64,000 bases of DNA from Lycorma delicatula (Eukaryota; Arthropoda; Insecta; Hemiptera; Fulgoridae): positions 149,774,575-149,838,574 of the forward strand of contig NC_134455.1 in NCBI RefSeq assembly GCF_047948215.1, given 5' to 3'. The position numbers and the translations under genes were made by a program. Positions 22,395-34,629 of this stretch are shown here, one piece after another (position 1 is the first letter of the stretch; every line of letters begins with the position of its first letter). Below the pieces are notes generated by a model. The model saw only the letters and a program-made list of their open reading frames with translations, had not been told where the DNA came from and did not search any database.

Positions 22395-23290
22395 TATTAG
22401 ACGCTGTTCAGTGATTGGATAGTAGTATATTGCATCTTCGTAAAGAGGCGTATTGATTCAGATATTAAAACTGAGCTACTTAATTTTTTCTCTTTTGCAA
22501 TTTTTTTGTAATTTAAATAAAATATCTAACTCCAGTTAGATTTCAGATTACGTATGCATAAGGTTGTAATCGTCACCGTCGAAGAGTACTATCTCGTGAG
22601 TAAAAGTAAAGTTAAAACAAATAAAATATGATCCCACTTATTTTCATCCACGCATTCCCTTTGCAAGTAACTGCAGTTTTTATAAAATTTCTAACTAGTA
22701 CGAATGTAAATGTGATTTTCAGCTTATTTTTAATTTTTGCGTAAGGAAATGAAATTTAAATGAGTGGAAGCCTATTCCACATTTCACTGACGTATTAAAA
22801 TATTCAGTGGATAAAAAAATTATGTCGATGTTAACGTTGATTTCTTCAAATTTTGTATGATATGAATTCTGTACGGTAAGTAATAATCCAAAAAATTTCT
22901 ATTAACTATAATAGAATATAGGTTCTTTTCTTAGACAAAAATAAATCATTAAAATAAGTAAAATATTTTTTAGTTTCTTTTACAAAAGACCATTTTAAAT
23001 GTAAAATTTATTTTTTGAATGAACTTTACTCAAAATATCGTACTTTTGTTTTCATTTTATCTTAGACTCAAAAAACTGAAGTCATTCGTTTCATTATCGT
23101 CTGTTAAAAAGTTTTATAGATGTAATCAATATTATTTTCCTCCTGTCAATGAATTTAAAAAAAAAAATTTCTACTGTCTTCCGATAAAACAATATATCAA
23201 TATATTAGATTTAGTGTAAATTACATTAAAATTTTCTGTTAGAATCAAAATTTATTCTTCACAAGAGACGTGATCGTCGTTCCAAACGCC
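22395..23290. other. AT-rich flank downstream of the coiled-coil gene
   Basis: Contains AATAAA-type hexamers near 22516 and 22620 that could serve as polyadenylation signals. No other gene or repeat recognised. Confidence 0.35.
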
Positions 23291-23299
23291 ACAACTTTA

Positions 23300-24200
23300 A
23301 TTTAATTTAAGGCAATTAGAACGCATCATTTCTAACAGCTCTTGTTGACCAGATTATTTGGGAATAAAGTCCCATGCGGCCAAAATCCATACTCGTATTA
23401 AAATTTAAGACTATCTTTTTTCCGTCTCTCTGTAGGAATCGTTCCGTGAATTGTTACCATCTACTCATAATAATTTTTTTTTTTTTAATGAACTTGACCT
23501 GTTTCTAATAATTGCAAAGCATCAATCGGTTAGAATAAATATATAATTCCAACAAGAATAAAAACCTGATCTTACCTTTAAGAAATCTTTTCTTTACTTC
23601 TCTGTTACATGTCCACAGACTATGAAGACCGTTACGGGCCATGTCAATGACAAGTACATTATTCAGTTTTAAAATAGCACAGAGATTATGCTCCGATACA
23701 TATTTTCCGGTTTAATATTTGTACCAATCTTTTTTCTTAGTACCTAGTAGTTACATTACTTTGTAATTTCTCATCCTTCGGAACGTTTTTCTTTTAAATG
23801 TAATAAATGGAGGAAACTTTTTTCACCTGCAAGTACTATTAGTATAATCGCACATTGCTGTTTCTCACTGCCGTAAGTACGTTAGCGAACAGGTTTATCT
23901 TCAATTCGGTTAATAGTTGAATCTGCTGGTATGTCGAAGTATACCGGCATTTCCTATTAGCATCGACAAAAAATTTTTTCTTGCGTAGCTGAATATAGGT
24001 ATATTTTTTATACCTATTTTTGTTGTCTCTGAAAGACTAATAATAATTTATCTCATGGTCATCCGAAGTGTTGGCAAGTAAAAGTTTGGAGAGTCCATGC
24101 CTCTTTATGAAACGACGTAGCCATCTTCGACTTACTTTAAAATCTTCATTCGTTATTTGAAATTCCTTCACTATTTGAGCGGTTTTTAATTACGTAATCG
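23300..24200 (-). mobile_element. Fossil pogo-like (DDE_1/CENP-B type) transposon
   Basis: From 24200 downwards on the minus strand, I read KTAQIVKEFQITNEDFKVSR then RWLRRFIKRHGLS, a CENP-B/Tc5-type helix-turn-helix. At about 23960-23800, frames give VYFDIPADSTINRIEDKPVR and GSEKQQCAIILIVLAGEKS, matching the strand region around the first catalytic Asp of pogo transposases (the Asp itself is not preserved in a readable frame). Near 23400, VWILAAWDFIPK resembles the late AWxxIP block. Many stops and frameshifts are present. It is a different lineage from the Tigger-like copies at 41 and 54 kb. Confidence 0.55.
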
Positions 24201-24429
24201 CTGTTGATACGACAATTATGCGGCGCCTATCTTGAATGTAAATGAATACCTCGCCTTCTATTTATAGAAACTTATTAAATAGAAGAGCGGAAATATTCTT
24301 AAACTTGTATTGCTATCTACTACTAAGTTTCTATGTTTTCTTTCTCAAGTCTCTTATAGACGATTCTGGAAAGTCATTGTACGGCCCGCTGCACAATTAC
24401 AGATTACCTCAACTTTGCGAATAACTTTT

Positions 24430-25400
24430 AGTTTTCGCCAGCAATAAATTAATAAAAACGTTTTACGAAACTCGTTTTTACTAACTCGCTAAAAATAAAA
24501 ACTATATATGTATTCAATATTACTTGACTAAAACGAAATGAATACAACGTTAAGTTTCGCTGAAGACGACAAATACAAGAAACAAAGAATGAACCGTTGG
24601 CTGTTATCTAGTTACTCACAGGATGGCAAATGAATAGGCGATTATGGTAATAATAACGAATGTGATTTACAATTTTGTAACTGATATGAAATCAAAAGAA
24701 TTGCCTACTCATCAAGATGATTTATTTTAAATAAACCGTAACCGTAATATATCACGATGTTTAATACAATACAGAGATAAGTCTCTACTTCTAATTACCA
24801 ACTCATCATGCATATCCATATCTGTTAGAGCTTTACAGCATTCAGATCCTTTACAGCATCTAAAAAGAAAAACAGTAGTAACGATAAAATAAACAAATAC
24901 TAAAAAAAATACTAAATAAACAAATAATAAACAAATACCTGCAGTGATGGCTTGCCTGATCGGTTTATCGTTCAACAAGATACTTCCAGTTGTTACATAA
25001 TTAGTCGAGTTGGTGACTTCTCTGTGGTAACAGTTGTTGTATTTCGCTCTGCGTTATTGTTAGTTATTAGTGGTTTTTTGGTTGTGTACGTTGGAAATTG
25101 TTGAGGAATGGTTACTGGACACGGACACTAAATTTCATGAGTTTTGGACACGGATTGATTTATTTAAGTTTTACTGAATATACTCTATTCTGAGTTATAG
25201 TTAAAATATTATTTAAATTAAATTGTTTAAAGTGATATTTTACGGTGTAAGGAGAATAATCACAGTATTAATTAAAGTGAAGAGAAGATATTGGCTGCTT
25301 TCTGGGTATACAGGAATGCATATGTGCGTAATATTAATTTTAAAATTAACATTTTTATTTTGAGGTTAAGCTTAGAATATAGACTTATTGAGTGAATTTT
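24430..25400. other. AT-rich spacer
   Basis: No gene recognised. It includes an A-rich low-complexity stretch at 24895-24945 and a G/T-rich stretch (25000-25300) that could be 5' UTR of a transposable element, but I cannot place a boundary. Confidence 0.35.
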
Positions 25401-25838
25401 TCTAAGTTAAACTTGCGGGCCTAGAGTGGCTAGTGACGTCAGCCAATTAGAAGTAAACAAGGACTTATAAAATTTTTGCAGTAGAGATTCATTAGAAGAG
25501 AAGTATTCTGTCCTAAGAAGATTATAAGGGGGAACACTTTTTTGATTGTAATTCCCTTTCTGATCGTCCTATCCAAAAACCCTCCGGGATCTATCCGTCC
25601 CGAATCCTTCCGCGGCCCCTGACCCCCCAAAAAATTAGTACTTTTTTGGGGAGATACATTTCCTTGACCCCCTGTTTTTTTCGACCACACATTTCAATGG
25701 ATACATTTTACCTATCTTTCAAAATCCCCCTGTCCCCCTTTTTTAAACCCCCCCGAACCCCATCGAGTGGGTACTGGGCGGACTTGGAATTGAACCTAGA
25801 ACCCTAGAAAAAATAATGCGGGACGTGGCTCTCTTCCT

Positions 25839-27307
25839 ATGGAAGATTCGGCTGCCCAAAGTTCTGGTGCTTCGAAGACGACAGTAATGAGGAAAGTCGA
25901 CAGGAAGGGCAAGAAGCGAGTCCGGCAGGCTTCATCAGAGGAGGAAGAAACGCCACCTGGTACTTAAGTTTAAGCTATCAATTGGGAATTGTCATGATAT
26001 CGTTAAAACAACATTTGGGCTTTATATGGAGCTAAAGGCGCTTACGGAAATGTCCCCACCATTAACGCCGGTCACACAGGTGATACAGACACAGCCGGTG
26101 ACGTCAGACGTAGATGTAGAGGCTATTTTGGCGGGTGAAATAACGGATAGTGAACTCATTGAGCTCCTACCAAAACGATGGCTGGCCTCATATAGAGATA
26201 AAATTTGTTTAATAACAGAATTGCCGTCGGAAGTTGTGCACTCTACACGATATAGGTAAGAGGAAGACATCAGATGAAGACGTGACTCAGCGACCTATGT
26301 ATACTCCTGGAGATATATTAAAAGACGAGATTTCAATCATAGACGAGGAAACAATTGAATTAAAGCGAATTAAATATAAAGTTTATTATGATTCAGCAGC
26401 ACATGAGAACACATCGACAGTAATACTGAGAGCAATCAGAAAGGTGATATAGCAATCGCCAAATCTGGCGTTTATTTTGCCGTCGGGTATAATTGGTAAC
26501 TTGACAAAGAAGATCTTATCCTACATAATGAGAGATAAGATAGAACCGGTTAAAGTGTTGACACTACAGACAGAGACACAAATGAGACAGATTAGGTCGG
26601 GTCAAACGCCGATTAAAAAAGCAACACCACCAGCAGAGAAGAGCCGCACGGTGATAGTGAAGGCGGCTGGGAAATTATATGCTGACTTATTATGAACAAT
26701 GAAATCGGCAGTTACTAATGACAAAGCTAATGACGTGATTTCCCTACGTAAAGGGAGAAATGATGAACTCCATGTTAGGATACAAGGAGGTCAGAAGGCG
26801 GTGGAGTTCACAAATGTTTTAAGGGATAGAGCTGCGGGATTACAAGTAGACCTTAAGACGCGAGCTGGAAGACGTACCATAATACACATCAGAGACGTGG
26901 AAGTCGATATCTCTGAGGAAGAAATAATGACTGCAATAGTTAGTAGGATTGGAGAGAATGAAGATATTAAAATATCATCAATTAGGCATGGTTATGGAGA
27001 AACGCAGAATGTTACAGTGATAACTTCAGACAGGGCAGCCTGTAAGTTAGTAGAGCAGAGAATTAAAATTGGTTGGGTTAACTGCAGGGCTTACATCAGG
27101 GAGGATGAAGACCCATGTTTCCGATGCTGGGGCACGGGTCACTGCAAATATGAATGTACAGGCCCAGATAGCCTGGAGTTATATTTTAATTTTGGTGAAA
27201 AAGGACATAAAATAGCCGACTGTCAGGAGCCTAAAAACTGTTGGAACTGTGGAAAAAAAGATCATCGCACGGGAGGCTGGGCAGGCTCAATGAACAAAAA
27301 TGCTTAA
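25839..27307 (+). pseudogene. R1-like ORF1 (gag-like) with CCHC zinc knuckles, broken
   Basis: The start ATG at 25839 opens MEDSAAQSSGASKTTVMRKV, then a basic stretch. The rest runs in shifted frames (26026-26259, then one frame from 26234 to 27307 interrupted by stops at about 26450 and 26692). The last segment has CFRCWGTGHCKYEC (an intact CCHC), then a second knuckle whose two leading Cys have become aromatic (LYFNFGEKGHKIADC) and a third whose last Cys is Trp (CWNCGKKDHRTGGW). The family protein packages element RNA. Stop TAA is at 27305-27307 and overlaps the ORF2 start. Confidence 0.8.
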
Positions 27308-28160
27308 AGTACTGCTAGCAAATGTTAATAGAAGCCCGCATCTCATAATTTAGTTAGTGAGCTTGTTAAAGAGAAATATATAGACTTCTTGATAGTAACA
27401 GAGCCTAATATTTACGTAGCGGCAAGGTCTGGATGGACTGCAGATACTGAGGGAGATGTAGCGATAATGGATGTCAGTGGTAGAGTTTCTTGGCGACTAG
27501 TGAGTAGAGAAAAGGGTTTTGTGACTATAGAGACTGATACTGCGATGATTATAAGGACATATGTATCACCTAACTGTGATCACCGAGACAGTTGACAGTT
27601 TTATTGATTCAATTTATAGAGCGGCAACAAGAAGCGATAAAAGATTGATAATGCTTGGAGACTTTAACAGTAAGTCTGCTGCTACAGGCAGCACGTATAT
27701 AAACAGAAGACGTGAAATATTATCGGACCTGATGGATTCAGTTGGATGCCATTGTATAAACGATGCAACGCCCACCTTTGAGGCCAGAGGGCATTCTTCT
27801 GTACTAGATCTCACAATTCTGGACAACAGGTGGAGTCAGGAGCAGTTGAGTTGGCGGGTATTGCCAGATGATATTACTAGCGATGATATTATGCACTACC
27901 TTGGATATACAAGATCGGTCATTTCTCTCCAGTGATAAGACACTTCCCCCTAGCCTCACGGAGGACTAGGTAAATAAGATATTGAATCGAGTAGCCAATA
28001 GGCATAGAAGTCTGCAGTACCATACACCAGAAGCGTTAACTCACATAATACAACAGGAGGTGGCAAGGTGGTTCATAGAAGCAGAGAAAAGAAAACAGTA
28101 TAATGGTGGCCAGAAGAGATAGCGGGGCTAAGACAACTACCAAAAACATGCAGGCGAAAA
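27300..28160 (+). pseudogene. R1-like ORF2 endonuclease domain, broken
   Basis: ATG 27300 begins MLKVLLANVNRSP, then the frame shifts near 27340. The domain continues as LVKEKYIDFLIVTEPN (the family's catalytic Glu block) and, after another shift, RLIMLGDFNSKSAATGS, TFEARGHSSVLDLTILD and an ITSDDIMHYLG stretch where the SDHxxI His has been lost. These are the APE-type endonuclease blocks in the correct order. Confidence 0.78.
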
Positions 28161-29580
28161 ATGGAAAGACTAAGAAGAACTGGTGGGGATGAATATGAAG
28201 CAGCGGCGGCAAGATATTTGGAGACCAGGCGGACATTAAACAAGATAATTAAAAAGTCAAAACGGGATCATTGGAAAAAACTCTATGAAGAACTAGATAG
28301 AAACCCTTGGGGGCAGGCTTTTAAGATAGTTACGAAACGTTTCGGTAGACGATTGCCAGTGCTTTCAAAATTACAGGCAGAGATACAAATCACAGACTTA
28401 TTCCCTTGTGCAGAGGAAGAGGTGGAAGGAAGGTTAGAATGCGAAAGCAGGCGATTCAGTCTAGCAGAGGTACAATCAGCGGTCGGTTATCTAGGAAATA
28501 AGAAGTGCCCTGGACCAGATAGGATTCCTGCAGCATTATTGAAAGGGCTAGTTAGTAAAGTACCTTGGGAGATGTTATAAGTGGCCAGTTTCGAAGTAGA
28601 TAATAATAAGTGCTGGAAGGAGGCCAGAGTAGTATTCCTGTCCAAGAAAACTGTGGAAACAGGTGTAGTAGACTACAGACCATTAAGTCTAATTAACACT
28701 ATGGAAAGGCAGTTGAAAAGATGCCGGCTGGTCGAATTATCAAGGAAATAGAAGAAGGAGTTGGAATAAGTCCAAACCAATACGGGTTCTGGAAAAATCG
28801 GTCCACTGTTCAAGCAATTAAGAGAGTTACAGACTGGGCGGCAGAGGTCAGATCAGGTACGTGGAGAACTAGAGGTATCCCACAGTTTGTTTCACTAGAT
28901 GTTAAAAACGCTTTTGGGTCTATTAGATGGCAAGTTATAATAAGAGCATTGGAGGAGAAGGGAGTAAGTCCTTAATTGCGTCGACAAATATGGGAATATT
29001 TATCGGTGAGAGTGTTTTTTAGATGCGCAGTAACAAAGGTTTGGTTTAAAATTAAATGGTGGAGTACTACAAGGATCTGTTCTTGGCCCACTGTTGTGGG
29101 TGATAGCTTTTGATGGAGGGCTTGAATTCCCCGACGGGTTCAAGCCATTGCATATGCGGATGATCTTGCCATTCTAGTACAGGGCAAAACTGAGTTGGAG
29201 ATACAAGAACGGGCTAATACGGCAATACAGGTAATAATACAATGGTTGAAAGCAAGAGGATTAGAATTAGCTACTGACAAATGGTAGTATATCTTACTAA
29301 CCGGCAGGAGGCAGATTGAGCCGATTAATCTAACGATAGAGGGAGAAAGAATAAACGAGGTGCATAAGCTAAAATACCTAGGCGTGACATTTGAGAAGAA
29401 TTGTCTGTTTACCGAACAAATTATTAGTAGCTTCAAGAAGGCAGAAAATATGGCTAAGGCGCTCAACATTATTTTGACTTCGCAGAGAGCTCCAAGAGCA
29501 TCCAAAAGGAAGCTGATATTATCGGCAGTGACTTCCTCTATGTTATATGCTGCGCCAGTCTAGGGGCTTTCTCTAAGGTA
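28160..29580 (+). pseudogene. R1-like ORF2 reverse transcriptase domain, broken
   Basis: Successive frames give YLGNKKCPGPDRIPAALLKG (RT motif 0/1 region), ISPNQYGFWKNRSTVQAI, GIPQFVSLDVKNAFGSIRW (motif A with LD), a frame near 29060 reading GGVLQGSVLGPLLW (motif B) and, near 29145, AYADDLAILVQGKTE (catalytic YADD). HKLKYLGVTFEKN (29360 on) is the thumb-proximal YLG block. At least three frameshifts separate the motifs. Confidence 0.82.
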
Positions 29581-29599
29581 TAAGAGAAATCTGATAAGA

Positions 29600-30170
29600 A
29601 TGGTCAGAGTCCATAGGAAGCTGTTACTAGGGGTGATTTCAGCTTATAGGACAGTTTCATATGAGGCGTTGTATTTAATGTCTTCCATACCACCGCTTGA
29701 ATTGCAAGTTGAAGAAAGAAGAGAGATAGCACAGAGCTTAGATAGACATGAGGCCAAAAACAGGCTAATGGAAAGATGGAAGAATAGATGGAGAGAAAAG
29801 GGGGTTGCTAGACGAACTACGGAGCTAATAGCGAACTTACTAGCTTGGCATAGCCGAAGGTTTGGAGATCAGTTACTATACGTCGCAGCTGTTTACTGGC
29901 CATGGTAACTTCAATGATTACCTATATAGGATAGGAAGAAGACCAGAACCCAAATGCATGTACTGCAACGAGGATGACACCGCTGAATATGCCCTTTTTG
30001 ATTGCGGTAAATGGAACACCTTGAGATATGAAGCTGGAATCGCAGGGAAAAGGCCGGTAGAATTGATAACTTACATGCTCGGCAATGAATTGCAGTGGAA
30101 ACGGGTGGCTGACTATCTAAGACAAGTGATCAAGCAAAAGAACATAGAGGAGCGGCGAAGGGGGTTTTAG
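29600..30170 (+). pseudogene. R1-like ORF2 C-terminal domain with Cys/His motif
   Basis: The segment from 29600 reads YRTVSYEALYLMSSIPPLEL, a conserved post-RT block of R1-clade proteins. After a frameshift near 29870, NFNDYLYRIGRRPEPKCMYC and later AEYALFDCGKW form the terminal Cx2C...C zinc motif, in which the usual His has become Tyr (TAEYALFDC). TAG follows RRGF near 30168. Confidence 0.78.
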
Positions 30171-31982
30171 AGTAGGGAAGGGCGGATAGCCTCAGTGGTG
30201 AGGGCCGACATGCCTTGGTGTATCGGCTTCAAAGAGCCACTGGGGACTCCAGGGGATGCTAGGACACTAAAAGAAAAATGAGAAAAGACCCGACATCGCG
30301 TCTCGACAGATGTTCGGGAGTGGTGTCAAAAGGACAACAAAAAATAACTGAAAAGAGCTGACCGGCGAGCCGACCTGCCATGCCGGATTTCCAGCTGGTA
30401 GGTGGGGAGCCTAGTTAGAGTAAACAGACACTTCTGTGAGTGGCGTAATACCAAACAGTTGGACCGGCCCAGGGGAATAGAGAGGAAAAATAAGAAAAGG
30501 AGTTACATAATTACGAAGATGGGGACGAAGCTACCGCTGTAGCAATCTTTTTCATATGTTTTTAGTTGGCTTATTATTTTCAGGGAAAGCGATTTTTGTC
30601 TCAATTCTTTTGTTGTTTTTTATTTCGTTCGAAAGGGATTAGCGGAGTAGAATTATTAAATTTATTGATTGCTTCACTACAATAAAAGTTTTTCTTTTTA
30701 ATGAGAAAGCTAATTTTTAATCGTTACCAAAAAGGCTTGTCCCAGGCATAATTAAAAGTTTCTTTATACGAATTGTGTGCATGTTAACAGTTCTGGTACC
30801 GTACGTCAAAATTCTAGCCATGAATCTTACTTAAATTTAAAATAATGTATCTATTTCCTATTAAGTAAATAAAATTTAAAAAAATGTTACATTTATAATA
30901 GTTTATACAAAAATATAAACCAACTGAGAATTTGATAAAAGAGTTTTATAGTACGTTTTTAATCACTTGCTAATAGATAATTAAATAAAACAATTTTTAT
31001 TCCTCGACTTACGAGTATAAATGAAATTTATATTTTTACAAATTAAAAAACAAAGCAGTAAAATTATTTTTCTTGAGTTAGTCGCTAATGGGAAGCGAAA
31101 TAATTATTATTTTTTAAATTTATTTTATTAAAATTAATTTTTCCGACTTCAGTGGTGAAAAAATTAAATTTGGAAGATTACCTACTTTTTACAAGATCAT
31201 TTTAGTTTCAAGTTTGTGTTTTTTATCAATATTTTTGCAGCATAGTTTTATAAATTCAAACAAAAAAGATTTTTTTTTTATTTTATGAAATCGGCAAACT
31301 ATATAAAAGCACAAACTACGTCAAAAAATACAGGTACATTATTTCATCCTTGCAGTCGACAATTCGTTTAAATCTTTAATACGTAAATGTAATGTTTGAA
31401 ATTTCAAGATTTTCTCGAAAATAATGCACTAGCGAAAATTTTTAATTATTTTTGGTGAAGTAAGCGCATCTATTCTTTAATATTGCATGATATAAGTATA
31501 TAAGTTTTATATATTGGACCTGTGTATATTTTTACTATTATAATTATTCCCACGTAAAAGAGAAACTAAATAGTAACGAATTTTTTTATACTAACAGAAA
31601 ATGCATGACAAGTACAACCATGTCGAGTTACAACAGCACTGAATAAAACAAAAATAAACAATAGGACTCTCATTTATTAAGTTATATCTTGAGAAATGTA
31701 CACACATGAAACGTACATTTACAACGGACACGTATTTTATAAACCTATTTAAATTTACAGTTATGTTTAGAGAAAATTTAAAGAGTTTTCATTAAGTTTT
31801 TTGCTTGCTGTATTACTAGTTTTGTAACTGTTTTTAAGAAAACGAACCTTCCCGCTTTTTAATCTGTTAATTTTTCTGTAACAGTACACATCGTTATTTA
31901 TTTTTTAATGTAATATAAATTGTCGCTGATATACAGTAAAAAGCAAAAATATTCATCTTATTGTAAATTATCTTCATATTTT

Positions 31983-32053
31983 CAAAAAAAAAGAAAAGAG
32001 TACTTTTCTTTTTCTTTTTTAAGCAAACGCCACTATACTTGGCGTTTGCTTAA
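31983..32053. repeat. Two adjacent inverted repeats (hairpin-forming)
   Basis: Bases 32019-32032 (ttaagcaaacgcca) pair perfectly with 32040-32053 around a 7-base loop. Immediately upstream an A/G-rich stretch pairs with its T/C-rich complement about agtact (31983-32018). Perfect 14-bp arms are unusual for random DNA, but AT-rich genomes produce many hairpins. Confidence 0.7.
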
Positions 32054-32627
32054 CCGATTAGCCGGTGTATAATAAATAGGCTCCTTTGAAGTCTGCAGAA
32101 AGTTAATGAAGACTTTGAAAAGCGAATTATAACATTTCAAGCTTTCAAAAAGTTCAGTTCCTTTAAGAACTAAAAATATTTAATTAGTTTATACAAAATA
32201 CTATAAAAAATAATGACCTAATTATAAATAAGACCACGTAAGAAAAATGTTGTTCATTTACTAACATAATTTTCAAAAAAAAAATTCAAAAAGTGTTGTA
32301 AAGAAATATAAATAATTTAATAAAGTAATCAAGATTGTTTATTTTCTATGTCAGAAAATGAAATGAATTTCACATTATAAAGGCTTCACAATTTACCACT
32401 TGAATTCGCCATCGTTGATAAAATACAGGAAAATTTAACTTATGAGATGAATAATTTTATCAAGTTTATAAGAAGATGATAAAATATCTTGTTTTAAAAC
32501 AAAACTACAACTTGTTTTAAAAGTTGAAAAACTAATTTTTTAAAAATAAAATAGAAACGAGTAGAAATAGAAATGAGATTACTTTTCTGCATTTCGTCTA
32601 TACCTTAGTTTTTTTTCTGAACATCAG

Positions 32628-32731
32628 GTTGGATGCTACCGCCCAAAGCCAAAGCTAATAAAATTTCACGCTGATTCTGGTTGTATCAGAGCGACCGGAC
32701 GGTGGATCGAAGGTGGCGATTGGACACATCA
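32628..32731 (+). CDS. Candidate host exon of unknown gene
   Basis: 104 nt sit between a strong acceptor (tagttttttttctgaacatcag) and a donor A|gtaagc. Of the three frames only one is open, and it reads VGCYRPKPKLIKFHADSGCI then RATGRWIEGGDWTH. Base composition here is far less AT-rich than its surroundings, and residue use (Cys, Trp, Gly, Pro) looks like a folded extracellular or enzyme segment rather than translated intron. I do not recognise the family and see no partner exon nearby. It could also be a retroelement scrap. Confidence 0.4.
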
Positions 32732-34597
32732 GTAAGCCAGTGAAACAGATTTGAATTTTACCGAACATTTTTGAACTTTCAATAATTGTTCACTTTCTTT
32801 TTCGTTTTAATATAGACGAGAAATTACAGGAGGTAATTTTCTATCCAACAATACCATGTTTATGGGGGTTTGTGTTGATAGTGTCGTAAATGGTGCACAA
32901 CTGTTGTCTTTCCTTAGCGAATTGTATATATGGAGATATACATAAATTTTTATATGTTGTCCGGAGCTAAAGGACAGAATCTCCAAGTTTTTTACTTGTT
33001 TTCAAGAATGTAGCCAGCCTATCGTAACGACCGTGAAAATATAATTACACATTATGTGCCACTAACGATGGGGCCGCGCACCGTGTAATGTTGAATGAAT
33101 CAAAATCAGAGTGTGGTGGGAGTGAAATAGAATCAGGTATTCTAAAGCGGGTCGACTAAAACTTTACCGTTTTAGGTAAATAACTTACCAATGGAAAATA
33201 ACTTTTTTATCCGGAAATTATTTTTGGTAAAATAGAGGTATGGGTTTTGTAATTTATTTCTTTTATATTAACTACAGATTTCTGTTAAAGTTTAGTTAAA
33301 ATTGCAAACTGATCAACCATATAGCGACTGTTAATTGAATCATTCTACTCAGTCCAGTCATTTTAAATCTCTGCATATGGTTTCCCATGACAACACTATA
33401 TATAACTCTTCTGGTAATATAAATGATTAGAGCTGATTACCTTAGTTAGATAAAAATTACTATCAAGTACTGGACGTCTACGCGATGGAAAATTACACTA
33501 ACTTACTGCAGGAAATATGAGGAGACGACACCCAGCTTATAGAAGAAAATATGCATTGAGGCCGAACGATATTAAGTAGAGATGCTGTGTAAAACGATAT
33601 TTAAGAAGCCTACCTTGTAGTAAACTACATCACATGAAGGATGTTCTTTTTATATGAGTTATTATTAGATGACTTTGTCAATGCCAGAAAGAAGCTTATA
33701 TCCATTAAAATGATTACTACTGAGCTAAATCGGATTGAATTGGGGTAGAAACTCGAAGAAAGTTGTTTTGAATGAAACCAAGCGCCTGTTGGTGTTGTGG
33801 AGAAGTAAATGATTTAAATAATATGTACTCGAAAGCTGTTAAGGAAAAAAACAGTAATTACAATTATGAAGCCCCGTATGCCAACTTAAATTAGTTGAGT
33901 AGTTAAAATAAGAAGTTTGCAAATACCTTTTTAATATAGGATCTGTCTTTTAATAAGTAATCTTTCACAAACAGTAAACCAGACAAATGTAAATAATAAG
34001 CCTAAATTGAAAAAATAAAACTATTTAATGCTTTCCAGATAATGGAGTAATCTAAGTAAATTTACGGCTAATGCAGTTTTTTTAAATTGGAAAAATTACT
34101 GACAAAAGTAACATTTTTTAGTACAGCAGTTCTTCGATTTTAACTAAAATTTCTATTAAGACCAAAAAAATACTTATATTGATGTGCGCAAACAGAAAGA
34201 TCTATACAAAAAAAAATTGAATTAACACTTCATTCATTTTAAATGTTCAAAATATTTCGCTAAGCCCGTCAAATGTGTTTTTTAAATCGAAAAATATAGA
34301 CGAGTGCATTGTCACAAGATCAATTTGTACAGTTGAATTAAAGGCGATGAATAGGCGGAAAGTACAGATTTTGACTCTGTACGCTTCTGGTCCTACAAAA
34401 TAATTCTTAAGATATCGCACAAGACTTACATTCACCATTTTCTTCTTAAGCTTTCATAAAGATTTCAAAGGATCGAAATACTAGTCGACAGTTGTAAGAG
34501 TCGAAAGACTTTTTTTTCTTATCGGGCTTTAATATAGGAATAAAAATGGTTTCAAATCAAGATTAAGGAAAATTCCGTTCTTCACATATTTCGTGGT

Positions 34598-34608
34598 GTA
34601 AATTTATT
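34598..34608. repeat. Target-site duplication, left copy
   Basis: gtaaatttatt here is repeated exactly at 40499-40509, on the other side of the I/Nimb-like element. Its end merges with the element's tttatt-rich tail, so the true length may differ by a base or two. Confidence 0.8.
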
Positions 34609-34629
34609 TATTTATTTATTTATTTTTTT

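Larger units (their letters stand above)
25410..30550 (+). mobile_element. R1-clade non-LTR retrotransposon, nearly complete but inactivated
   Basis: The order on the plus strand is: a GC-richer 5' UTR (from about 25410), ORF1 from ATG 25839 with three zinc knuckles, ORF2 from ATG 27300 with endonuclease, RT and a C-terminal Cys/His motif ending near 30170, then a GC-rich 3' UTR to about 30550. There is no RNase H. This is the R1 layout. ORFs are broken by at least several frameshifts and stops. I could not find a target-site duplication or poly(A), so ends are approximate. It is less decayed than the copy at 0.8-5.2 kb. Confidence 0.85.
30551..34597. other. AT-rich intergenic or intronic DNA
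   Basis: Apart from a candidate exon at 32628-32731 and two adjacent inverted repeats at 31983-32053, nothing recognisable. Open frames in this interval are short and low complexity. Confidence 0.5.
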
